From Anaerolineales bacterium (GTDB lineage Bacteria; Chloroflexota; Anaerolineae; 4572-78; J111), in NCBI GenBank assembly GCA_015075405.1, contig JABTUK010000002.1, forward strand, positions 310,001 through 374,000: a DNA stretch of 64,000 bases, read 5' to 3'. Of the stretch, positions 51,761 through 60,700 are shown piece after piece. The first letter of the stretch is position 1; the number at the start of each line of letters is the position of its first letter. Made by a program: the position numbers and the translations under genes. Under the pieces are notes generated by a model. It saw only the letters and a program-made list of their open reading frames with translations. It was not told the DNA's origin and did not search any database.

Positions 51761-53074
51761 TTATTTCAATTGTTCACCCAACTCGGCCAACAAAAATTTG
51801 TGGATGGCCTCGGCAGCCAGCCGGTGCCCCGTTACCGTCCAGTGACCGTCGTGGCGAAAATGGAGCGGCGGCGTTGCGGGATCACTGGCAGCCTGACGAA
51901 AAATGGGCAGCAAATCCAGGTAGGGAATCTGTTCCGCCGCCAAAAAAGTTCCCAGCCGCCGGTTAGGCAGCTCCAAATCGAGCGTCAATTTTTGCAGAGC
52001 GGGATTGGCTGCCAGCAGCCGTTCTCCCTCTACAGGATAGACCTGCTCCGGCGCGCCAATGATGACTACCGCCAGCCTGGACCCGTGGCTTTCCACCTCG
52101 TCGCGCAGCCGCTTGATAATCGCTTCGGTCAAAGTCCAGGCGGCTTCGAACTCCTCGTCGGGGGGGGATTGATAGACAAAAAAGTGTACTGGCGTGGTGG
52201 GATGGCCGGCCCGCACCACTCCCTCGCCGCCCAGGAGTCCGCTTGGCCCAATTTTCTGAACCACCGGCGGCATGTCGCGCAGATAAGGCACAACCAAACG
52301 ATACAACGCCGACCATTGCCACAGCGTATCGGCCAACGGCAAGAGGACCGGGTTATGGTCAGGCTTAGAAGGCTGAGGCTGAGTCAAAGGCTGAGAATTG
52401 CTGTCTCTGATCTCAACTTCCTTAGCCTCAGCTTTAGCCTTAGCCTCTTCTTTCACCGCCGGCGGAATCAACTCCCCCTGCGGCGACAGGCTAAAAAACT
52501 CCTTTTGCTGGCTCCCGCTGACGCTGGCCAGTTCCAGCGGGCCGTAATTATTGACCGTATCATTGCGGACAAAAAAGGCCAACAGCACAATCTCCGGCTC
52601 GTAGCGAAAGCCCTCGGCCACGTAAAATATGGCCTCCTGGTCCGTGCCCCAGCCGCCGACGCCGCCGTTAATCACCTCGACTGGCCGGCTTAACGAATCG
52701 ACCAGTAATCCTTCAAGCTGCTTGTGATAGGTCTGCTCTAAATTAACCTGGAGCGCCTCGCCAAACGAGTCGGCCAGCGACAAAATTCGCAACGCCCCGC
52801 CGGAGTTATCGTAGCCAATCTCCCGGTCGCGCAGCCCGCGGGCGTTGATGCGGACTTCGGCTTCAAACTCGTTGTACTGGCTGTGGAACAACCCGCCGCT
52901 GTAGGGAATGTGCCACCAGCCCATGAGCGGGTGCGGCTGCCAGATGGCCGGGTTCGGCTCTGGCGGGGGAGCCAGGTTGAGCACCCGCACCCCAATTTCC
53001 AAAGCCAGCAACGGCAGCAGCAGCCCCAGCCCTAGCAGCAGCAACCGCCCCAAAAAATTACCCAAAGTTTTCAA
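51761..53074 (-). CDS. SGNH/GDSL-type hydrolase, membrane anchored
   Basis: This 437-aa protein has an N-terminal membrane helix (RLLLLGLGLLLPLLALEIGV). The SGNH blocks follow: LSLADSFGEALQV with the nucleophile Ser near residue 103, INGGVGGWGTDQEAIFY, a VRNDTVNN block and the C-terminal DGHWTVTGHRLAAEAI holding Asp and His. Related proteins act on acyl groups of cell-surface polysaccharides (AlgX/AlgJ-like). About residues 205-235 (PAVKEEAKAKAEAKEVEIRD, SNSQPLTQPQP) are low-complexity and encoded by GAGGCTGAG/GCCTCAGC words, probably another repeat insert. Confidence 0.87.
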   Translation of the reverse strand: MKTLGNFLGRLLLLGLGLLLPLLALEIGVRVLNLAPPPEPNPAIWQPHPLMGWWHIPYSGGLFHSQYNEFEAEVRINARGLRDREIGYDNSGGALRILSLADSFGEALQVNLEQTYHKQLEGLLVDSLSRPVEVINGGVGGWGTDQEAIFYVAEGFRYEPEIVLLAFFVRNDTVNNYGPLELASVSGSQQKEFFSLSPQGELIPPAVKEEAKAKAEAKEVEIRDSNSQPLTQPQPSKPDHNPVLLPLADTLWQWSALYRLVVPYLRDMPPVVQKIGPSGLLGGEGVVRAGHPTTPVHFFVYQSPPDEEFEAAWTLTEAIIKRLRDEVESHGSRLAVVIIGAPEQVYPVEGERLLAANPALQKLTLDLELPNRRLGTFLAAEQIPYLDLLPIFRQAASDPATPPLHFRHDGHWTVTGHRLAAEAIHKFLLAELGEQLK

Positions 53075-53138
53075 ATGTCAGCTTACCCCGAAGTTGAGTT
53101 CCGTACCGGGTCGCAGTATAGCATGTCTAACTCGGAGC

Positions 53139-53157
53139 GCAAAAGCTTAGCTTTTGT
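53139..53157. repeat. GCAAAAGCTTAGCTTTTGT dyad
   Basis: A short near-perfect dyad between the ABC-F stop and the SGNH start. It resembles the AAAAGC dyad at 57641-57669. Confidence 0.55.
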
Positions 53158-53161
53158 ACGT

Positions 53162-55042
53162 CTAATCGGCAACCTCTGATAACTCCAGCCAGCGCTCCTC
53201 GGCTACTTCCAACGCTGCTTCAAGGGCATGCAGTTGTTCGACCAAATTTTGCAGGCGCACGTAATCGCTGCCGCTGGCATTGATCTCTGCCTGAAGCGCC
53301 GCCTTTTGCGCTTCTAACTGCTCGATGCGCGGCTCCAAACTGTCCAACTCTTGCTGCTCTTTCCAGGACAGTTTGCGGGGGCGGGTTTTGTTCTCGGCTT
53401 TGCGCTTGATGGGCGTCTCTGAGCGGGCTGGCGGGCTAACAACTTCTTCACCTCGAAGCTGAAGATAGGTTTCAAAGGGCGCAGGGTAGCGCTCGCTGAC
53501 CCAGCCATTTTCAAAGCTAACCAGAAAATCTACGGTGCGGTCCAGAAAATAGCGGTCGTGGCTAACCACCACCAAACTGCCCTGGAAGTGGTCGAGAAAC
53601 TCTTCCAGCACGGTCAGGGTTTGAATGTCCAGGTCGTTGGTTGGCTCGTCCAGCAGCAGCACATTGGGCTGGTGGATAAGGGTGTACAACATGTACAGAC
53701 GCCGCCGCTCGCCGCCGCTCAAGGTGCTGATGTAAGCATACTGCTGCGCCCGCGGAAACAGAAACCACTCCAACATTTGAAAGGCACTGAGCAGGCTGCC
53801 GTCTTTAGTCCGAATCAACGGCGCTTCGTTTTCGATGAAGTCAATCACCCGCTGCGACTCGTCCAGGCCGCTGCTCTGCTGGTCGTAATAGCCCAGGCGA
53901 ACGGTCTCACCCCATTCGACAATGCCGCTGTCGGGCGCAACTTTGCCCGCCAGCACATTCAGCAGGGTGCTTTTGCCCGCCCCATTCGGGCCAATAATGC
54001 CGATGCGGTCGCCGGATTCCAGGTAAAAATCCAGCTTTTCAAACAGCGCCCGGCCCTCAAAGGATTTGCTCAAATTGCTGGCCTGCAGCACTTTTTTACC
54101 CAAACGCCGCCCCGCCAGGGCCAGCGAAACGGTCTGGTCGCCTCGGTCATAGGCCAATTGCTGTAACTCTTCGACGCGCTGGATGCGGGCCTTTTGTTTG
54201 GTGCTGCGAGCTTGTGCCCCCCGGCGCAGCCATTCCAACTCCCGGCGGAGCAAATTCTGGCGCTTGGCTTCGGTGGCGACCAGCGTTTCCCGGCGGGCGG
54301 CGCTCAGTTCCAGATAGCGGCTGTAGTTGCCGGGGTAGCTGACCAACTGACGGCGGTCTAGCTCGATAAGGCGGTTGACGACTCGATCCAAAAAGTAGCG
54401 ATCGTGCGTGACCATCAACAGTGCGCCGGGCTGTGTCAGCAGATATTCTTCCAGCCAGGCGATGGTTTCGGCGTCAATGTGGTTGGTCGGCTCGTCCAGA
54501 ATCAGCAAATCGGCCCGGTCAATCAGGGCGCGAGCCAGGGCGACCCGTTTGCGCTGCCCGCCGCTCAGAGTAGCTATCGGTGCGGCAAAGTCGGTAATCC
54601 CCAGCCGGGTCAGAATGGCTTTGACGTTGGCCTCGGCGGCCCAGCCGCCGCTGTGTTCCATCCGGTCACTCAGGACAGTCAGTTGCTCCTGCCAATAGGC
54701 GCTGTCCGGCTGCTGCTGCAACTGCTGGCTGGCCCATTCGTAATCGCGCAGCAGGCGCACCTGGGGCGAGTCGCTGTCAAAGAGTTGGGCCAGCACCGTC
54801 AGCGAGTCATCCAGCGGCGGCTCCTGGGGCAAATACTGGATGCGCGTTCCTCCCCGCACCGTCACCTGGCCGGCGTCCGGCGCTTCCAACCCGGCCACCA
54901 GCCGTAGCAGCGTACTCTTGCCGCTGCCGTTAATGCCAATCAGCCCGATCCGGTCGCCTTCGTTGATCTGCAGACCGACCCGATCCAACAGGAGACGTTC
55001 ACTATACTGTTTGGAAATATTTTCCAGAGTGATTAAACTCAT
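53162..55042 (-). CDS. ABC-F family ATPase (Uup-like)
   Basis: This 626-aa protein has two ABC cassettes without membrane parts: Walker A GINGSGKST and GPNGAGKST, signatures LSGGQRKRVALARAL and LSGGERRRLYMLYTL, Walker B LLILDEPTNHID and VLLLDEPTNDLD. A linker lies between cassettes and a C-terminal coiled coil (LEPRIEQLEAQKAALQAEI) follows, as in Uup. ABC-F proteins act on the ribosome. I use the ATG at 55042 (MSLITLENISKQY); the frame opens at 55075. Confidence 0.92.
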   Translation of the reverse strand: MSLITLENISKQYSERLLLDRVGLQINEGDRIGLIGINGSGKSTLLRLVAGLEAPDAGQVTVRGGTRIQYLPQEPPLDDSLTVLAQLFDSDSPQVRLLRDYEWASQQLQQQPDSAYWQEQLTVLSDRMEHSGGWAAEANVKAILTRLGITDFAAPIATLSGGQRKRVALARALIDRADLLILDEPTNHIDAETIAWLEEYLLTQPGALLMVTHDRYFLDRVVNRLIELDRRQLVSYPGNYSRYLELSAARRETLVATEAKRQNLLRRELEWLRRGAQARSTKQKARIQRVEELQQLAYDRGDQTVSLALAGRRLGKKVLQASNLSKSFEGRALFEKLDFYLESGDRIGIIGPNGAGKSTLLNVLAGKVAPDSGIVEWGETVRLGYYDQQSSGLDESQRVIDFIENEAPLIRTKDGSLLSAFQMLEWFLFPRAQQYAYISTLSGGERRRLYMLYTLIHQPNVLLLDEPTNDLDIQTLTVLEEFLDHFQGSLVVVSHDRYFLDRTVDFLVSFENGWVSERYPAPFETYLQLRGEEVVSPPARSETPIKRKAENKTRPRKLSWKEQQELDSLEPRIEQLEAQKAALQAEINASGSDYVRLQNLVEQLHALEAALEVAEERWLELSEVAD

Positions 55043-55150
55043 CCTTTGAGTGTAACCATAAAGAGGCGAAGACACAAACGGAAGACAGGGCGGTAGTAGA
55101 GTTGGGAATAAGGTTCCACATTTCTATAATTTGTAAACTTCGACCAAGCG

Positions 55151-55393
55151 TTGCTCTGTTTCCCTTTCCAGACGGGCTTCGACTTCAACGTAAGGAGCCA
55201 CGGTGGAATTCTTCAGCTTTCGGAAGATGTGCTGGCGGTGGGCATCCAGCGTCAGGGTGAGGTGGTCATCCCGCATGGTAGTACCCGGCTTCAGCCAGGC
55301 GATGTCCTGATCCTGGTCGGCAATCAGGCGTCTCTCCAGGAAACGCGCCGACTCCTCGATGGAACCCCCAACTCAGACATAAAAAGTAAATAA
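55151..55393 (+). pseudogene. Remnant of a TrkA-C (RCK_C) domain from a transporter or channel
   Basis: The frame contains LSEDVLAVGIQRQGEVVIPH, then GSTRLQPGDVLILVGNQASL and QETRRLLDG, a good match to the end of a TrkA C-terminal ligand-binding domain. Nothing of the expected membrane part lies upstream. The opposite strand is also open, so the fragment's identity rests on the motif alone. Confidence 0.55.
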
Positions 55394-55394
55394 A

Positions 55395-55419
55395 TATTTC
55401 ATAAATGTATTATGAAATA
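55395..55419 (+). promoter_or_regulatory. Palindromic operator upstream of the RpiR-type regulator
   Basis: TATTTCATAA-ATGTA-TTATGAAATA is a perfect 10-bp-arm dyad. RpiR-family operators commonly contain TGAAA/TTTCA half sites. It lies just before the -35 box, so autoregulation is likely. Confidence 0.75.
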
Positions 55420-55423
55420 AATA

Positions 55424-55452
55424 TTGCATTATCAACTTGATCATGCTATACT
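55424..55452 (+). promoter_or_regulatory. Promoter of the RpiR-regulator operon
   Basis: TTGCAT (55424-55429), 17-bp spacer, TATACT (55447-55452). Confidence 0.7.
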
Positions 55453-55490
55453 GAGTTCCATTCATTGCCGACACTCTGACGGGAGAAAAG

Positions 55491-56354
55491 ATGCCGCCTC
55501 CCTCCAATATTCGTGAACACATCCTGGCGCTGTTTGAAACGCTTCCCCTCAAACAGCGCCGGCTGGCTCGCTTTTTCCTTGATCACGAGGATGTTGTGGC
55601 CTTTGCCTCGGCCAGTGAAGTGGCCGAGCGAGCCGATGCCAGCGCCGCTACCGTAGTTCGCTTCTGCCGTGCCCTGGGCTTCGAAGGTTACACCGACCTT
55701 CAGGCGGCCATCCGCGCCCAGTTTCCCCAGTATCGCACCGCTGTCCAAAAACTAAGCGATCGTATGGCTAATGGCAGCCGGATAGAAAATCTTGCCACCC
55801 AGATTGCCCAGATAAACTCCCAAAATATCGAACAGACGATGAGTCAGGTCAATCACGCCGACTTGACGGCCGCCGCTGCTGCTATCATTCGGGCCGAACA
55901 AATTCGCATTTTTGCGGGCGGTCTGTCGGCGGCAGCGGCCGTTATGGCCGAACATGCCTTCACGGTCCTCGGCTTCTCGGCGCGGGTTTGTCTGAATGGC
56001 GGCGCAGCCCAAGCGCTGGAGGTCTCTCAACTGAGCAAGCGAGATTTGGTGATAGTCATTAGTATCTGGCGGTATTTACGCGATACCGTGCTGGTGGCTC
56101 AGGCCGCCCGCGAGTTAGGCGCGGCCTGTATCGTCCTGACTGATAGCACAATCGCTCCCACTGCCGGCCTGGCCGATTACACCTTTGTCGCCTCCACCGA
56201 TGGTGTAGCTCACAGCCGCTCTCTGGTGGGGATATTTTCGCTCATTGATTTGCTGAGTGCAGCTATTGCTATCAAGCGGCCCCAAGAAAGTTTGGCCGCA
56301 TTAAAACGAATTGATATGTTATATCGCCAGAATGGCACCCTCTGGAGTGAGTAA
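55491..56354 (+). CDS. MurR/RpiR family transcriptional regulator
   Basis: This 287-aa protein has an N-terminal RpiR-type helix-turn-helix (ASASEVAERADASAATVVRF then CRALGFEGYTDLQ) and a C-terminal SIS sugar-phosphate-like binding domain (about 125-265: IRIFAGGLSAAAAVMAE, VIVISIWRYLRDTV). Such regulators usually repress genes for sugar or amino-acid use. It overlaps the next gene by one base (TAATG), and a palindromic operator and promoter lie upstream. Its operon partner suggests control of an opine/imine dehydrogenase and possibly the following mutase-like gene. Confidence 0.92.
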   Translation: MPPPSNIREHILALFETLPLKQRRLARFFLDHEDVVAFASASEVAERADASAATVVRFCRALGFEGYTDLQAAIRAQFPQYRTAVQKLSDRMANGSRIENLATQIAQINSQNIEQTMSQVNHADLTAAAAAIIRAEQIRIFAGGLSAAAAVMAEHAFTVLGFSARVCLNGGAAQALEVSQLSKRDLVIVISIWRYLRDTVLVAQAARELGAACIVLTDSTIAPTAGLADYTFVASTDGVAHSRSLVGIFSLIDLLSAAIAIKRPQESLAALKRIDMLYRQNGTLWSE

Positions 56355-57517
56355 TGCCCAAGCTGACCATCTGCGGCGGCGGCAATGCCGCCCACGTGTT
56401 GATAGGGTTAGCCGGCCAGGCTGGTTGGGAAGTTAATGTCTTTGCTCCCCTGGCCGACGAAGCCAACCGGCTGCAAGCCGGAGGAGGGATAACGGTTCGG
56501 CAGCACGATAAGATCATTCGCGGCCAAGCCCGCCGTATCAGCGCCGACCCGGCCGAAGTTATCCCCGGCTCCGAGTGGGTGCTGCTGGCCCTGCCGGCCT
56601 TCGCTCACGATACCATCCTGCGCGCTATTGCCCATTTTCTGGAACCCTCGGTGATCGTGGGCGCTTTGCCCGCTCGCGGCGGCTTTGATTTGGCGGCTCA
56701 GTCCATCCTGGCCGGGCGCAACCTGACTCTCTTTGGCCTGCAAACACTACCCTGGGCCTGCCGTATAACCGCTTATGGGCAGGCTGTAGACATTCTGGGC
56801 GTAAAAGATGTGGTCAACCTGGCCGCCCGCCCGCCCACTCTGGCCCCTCGCCTGGCTAAAGAACTGGCGACCCTCTTCAGCGTGCCGCTCGAACCCGTCA
56901 GTTCCTTTTTGACTCTCACCCTGGCTAATCCCGGTCAGCTTATTCATCCCGGCATTATATACGGCCTGTGCCGGGGGCGCGAAACAACTACTTTTACCAA
57001 AGACGACATCCCGCTTTTTTATCAAGGCCTTGACCTGTCCACCGCTGCTCTACTGCAAGCGATGAGCGATGAAGTGCAGGCCATAACGAAAGCTTTGGCC
57101 GATCACCTGCCCGATCTTGATCCGACAGAAGTTGTGCCCTTGCCCACCTGGCTGCGGCGAGCCTATCCCGCCGATATTGCTGATAGCAGTACCTTGCATC
57201 GCGCCTTTGTGACCAACCGGGCCTACAGCGGTCTGCGCCTGCCCACGCGGGCCGTCGCGTCGGAGCGCTTTGCCGTTGATTATACCAGCCGCTACCTGGC
57301 CGAAGATGTGCCCTACGGTCTGGTGGTGACACGCGGCCTAGCCGAGTTGGTTGCTGTACAGACACCCACCATTGACGAAGTCATTGACTGGGCGCAGGCC
57401 CGCCTGGAGCGCTGCTACCTGTTGGACAATCGTCTTTCCGGTCCCGACCTGGCCGAGACCCACGCCCCGCAGGTGTATGGTATTTACAGCCTGGAACAGA
57501 TGGCGGCATTTTTGTGA
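56354..57517 (+). CDS. NAD/NADP octopine-dehydrogenase family protein
   Basis: This 387-aa protein has the dinucleotide loop ICGGGNAAHVLIGLAG at the N-terminus and a C-terminal octopine-dehydrogenase-type helical domain (about 190-340; LTLANPGQLIHPGIIYGL with the probable catalytic His). The family reduces or oxidises imines formed between amino acids and 2-oxo acids. The substrate is unknown. The ATG overlaps the stop of the RpiR gene, so translational coupling is expected. A repeat-filled spacer follows before the mutase-like gene. Confidence 0.88.
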   Translation: MPKLTICGGGNAAHVLIGLAGQAGWEVNVFAPLADEANRLQAGGGITVRQHDKIIRGQARRISADPAEVIPGSEWVLLALPAFAHDTILRAIAHFLEPSVIVGALPARGGFDLAAQSILAGRNLTLFGLQTLPWACRITAYGQAVDILGVKDVVNLAARPPTLAPRLAKELATLFSVPLEPVSSFLTLTLANPGQLIHPGIIYGLCRGRETTTFTKDDIPLFYQGLDLSTAALLQAMSDEVQAITKALADHLPDLDPTEVVPLPTWLRRAYPADIADSSTLHRAFVTNRAYSGLRLPTRAVASERFAVDYTSRYLAEDVPYGLVVTRGLAELVAVQTPTIDEVIDWAQARLERCYLLDNRLSGPDLAETHAPQVYGIYSLEQMAAFL

Positions 57518-57526
57518 AGACATAAC

Positions 57527-57770
57527 CTGTAGGACGAGCTTTAGCTTGTCCCAGCCACAACGGACAAATTGAAGTATCCTACGAAGTCATTTTCGAAGGA
57601 GATGTCACGAGCCTGATGTTACACCACCGATGATGAAAATGGAGTCCAAAAGCTATGCTTTTGGACTCCGGCAAAGCTATTTTCAGAGGAGTCGGACAAT
57701 CCCTATAGGGACGACACCGACAATAAAAATGACTTTCTGACTACTGACTACTGATTACTGACTACTATTT
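57527..57770. repeat. Spacer with several unrelated short palindromes
   Basis: It includes GGACGAGCT-TT-AGCTTGTCC (57532-57551, as inside ileS), GGAGTCCAAAAGC-TAT-GCTTTTGGACTCC (57641-57669), and ACTACTGATTACTGACTACT words (about 57738-57767). No gene is seen. AAGGGAGGTAAAG precedes the next start. Confidence 0.7.
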
Positions 57771-57791
57771 TCAAGGGAGGTAAAGCATCTG

Positions 57792-60700
57792 ATGCCTAAA
57801 GCAAAAGATTTTCCCCACGAAGGGGCCAAACGCCGGGTGATGGTCGGCGCGATTGGAGCGTGCGTTCATAACCTGGGCGTGGAGAACTTTGCCGACTGGA
57901 TGGAGGACAAGGGAATCGGTTATATCAGCGTCAAGCTGGGGCCGGCCGTGCCCATCCCTGAAGTGGTCAACAAAATCCGTGAGGCTCGCCCGGAGGTGGT
58001 CGGCATTTCCATGCGCTTGGGCGATCTGCACGTGGACAAGCTCATCGGCCAATTCATCGAACTGGCGACCCAATACGATCTGCTTCCCCGCCAGAGTGGG
58101 ATCCGTTACGCCTTCAGCGGGCTGCGCCCGGCCGCCAACCTGGTCCGGGCGATGACCGGCGTGCCGTTGGAGCCGGACCCCTTTACCCCGGTGGGTGAAC
58201 GTCACTATGACCTGGAGGCCCTTGCCGCCGAGTTCAAAAAGAAAGAAAACTTCCAGGGTTTCTTTGAACTGGTAGCCGACGACTTTATCACTATGGAAGA
58301 ACTGGAAGACTTTGCCCAACACCGCGCCCATAACCGGCAGGTGGAGCAGGTAGCGTGGTCCGATTACCTGGTCGAGCGGATCCGGCAGGTCCGCGAGCGG
58401 GAAGACCGGCCCATCATCCGGGCGCACATCGGCATTGCCGCCGAAACCATTGACCCGACCGTGCAGGCCATCCACAAACTGGCCGAGGCCCACGCTTTTG
58501 AAATTGTCTCCCTGGCCCCCGACCAGCCCTCGCAGGAGATGCTGGCCAAGTTCATCCGCGGCGAAGAAGACCCGGACAAATATCTGCGCGGCCAGGGCGG
58601 CGCGCCCATCCGCACCCTGGAAGACCTCTCCCGGCTCAAGGCTGCCACCCAACGCGGCAACTTCCCCATGACCCGCATCTACACCGGCACGGACGAACTG
58701 GTCGCCCTGGCCCACCTGTGGGAAGAGTACCTCAACATCTGCTTCCCGGCGGTGCCGATTTTCTTTTACAACCAGTTGGATGGCCGCGGCCCCATTTCCA
58801 TCCGTGACAGTTTTACCGAACATTACGACACCATCCGCTGGTGGGCCGAGCGGGGCAAGCCGCTGGAAATCAACGACCCGCACCAATGGGGCCTGCGCTA
58901 CGCCTCCGACGATATGCAAGTGACCGACCACGTGCTGTGCGCTCTCATCGCCCTCAAAATGGGCATCAAGCATTACGTGATGCAGATGATGTTTGAGCTG
59001 CCGCCCCAGATTAGCGCCCTGGACGACCTGGCCAAAATGAAGGCCGCCTACGAACTGGCCGAGCCGCTGACCCGCCGCTACGATTTCCACATCATCCGTC
59101 AGACCCGCTCCGGCCTGCCCAGCTTCCCCCCCAACCTGTACCAGGCCAAAGGCCACCTGGCTTTTGGCATCTACACCCAGCTTTACATGGAGCCGGACAT
59201 CCTGCACGTCGTCTCCTTCCCCGAAGCCCACCACGAGGCCAAAGCCGAAGACATCATCGAATCGTGCGAGCTGGTCAAGCAGGTTTGCTGGGATTTCAAG
59301 AAGGGACACGTGCCCAACATCTGGACCGACCCGGTACTGATGGCCCGCAAACGGGAGCTTAAAGAAGGGGCCATGTACAACATCCTGCATGGGGCGCTGT
59401 TGGGCGGCTATCGCGGCCCGGTCACGGTGGAAAACTTCTGGGAATGGGCCAAAGAGTCAGATGAAGATCCTGACCACAACTTTGAAACGATGCTCCTCTC
59501 CTTTGCCGATGAGGCCAACTACCGCACCGGGACCTGCGGCCTGATCAGCCCCGATTCGATGGATTTGGGGCTGCAAACCGGGCTGTACCAGGCCCCGCAC
59601 GTGACGGTAATTGACCGGCGCTATGAATTGACCGGGGCCTGCCGCACCAAGGTAGTTGATGGCATGTGCCGCATTGACGAGATTTACGGGGTCAAGGTCA
59701 ACAGCGAATTTGAGCGGGTGGACCGGGTGCGCCAGCGCTTCCCCTGGTACTTTGACGAAACGATTGAGCGGGCCGACGACGAGAGTTTCATCATTGAGGA
59801 GGTCGAGCCGATTGACCGGACGATGGTGCTGGAGGCGCGGAAGCGCATCGGCCTGCGCCGGCAAGATTTGGACACACTCAGGGCATTAGTCGTAGACTTC
59901 GGCAGCACCTTTACCAAGATTGGTCTATTTGATGCGGCAACCGAGGCGTTTGAACTGCGCTACGTGCCCACCACCCCTGACGATATCCGGGTGGGTTTGG
60001 CCGACGGTCTGGGGGTGCTGCCGGAGTGCCGGGAGCGCGGCGACTGGCAGCCGCTCGACACGGCCATGAGCCGCTACGACGTTAAGCTGCCATGCTCCAG
60101 CGCCAAAGGCGGTCTCAAAATGGTCACAGTCAGCCTGGTCAAAGATGAGAGCGGCTTTGCCGCCGACCTGGCCGCTCTGACCGCCGGGGCCAAACTGCTG
60201 GACAGCTACGCCGGTAAACTCACCCCCGACCAGGCCCGCCGGATTTATGAGGTTGACCAGCCGGAAATTATTCTCCTGAGCGGCGGGGTGGATAACGGCG
60301 GCGACACCGAGACCCAGCTTCACAACGCCCGCCTGCTGGCCGAACATGCCCAATATGCCGGTTACACCAAATACGGCGTACCGGTCATTTATGCCGGCAA
60401 CCAGGACTGCCGGGCCGAGGTCGAGCGGATTTTTCGGGACAACAACGTGGATATCCGCCTGACCGAGAATGTCATGCCCGAAGTCAACACCTTTCGCATT
60501 GAGGTGGTCAACGAGGTTATCCGGGAACTGTTCCAGACGGTCATCATCCGGGGCAAGGGCTTCGACGTGGTGGAAGGGTACATGAGCGAGAAGTTCATCC
60601 CCACTCCCCGCGCCGCCTTCCGGGGCATTAATTTACTGGCCCGGGGCTACGGCGACCAGCCGGGCCTGGGCAGCATCATGGCCCTGGACATCGGCGGGGC

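Noticed and set aside
55151..55375. A minus-strand reading ending VEARLERETEQRLVEVYKL as a separate gene
   Set aside because: It reads smoothly but has no recognised family or start context; the plus strand matches a TrkA-C domain better, so only that remnant is listed, with low confidence.
57771..59390. A 539-codon minus-strand frame opposite the mutase fusion
   Set aside because: Codon-phase shadow of the real plus-strand gene, rich in Gly, His, Val and Gln with no domain.
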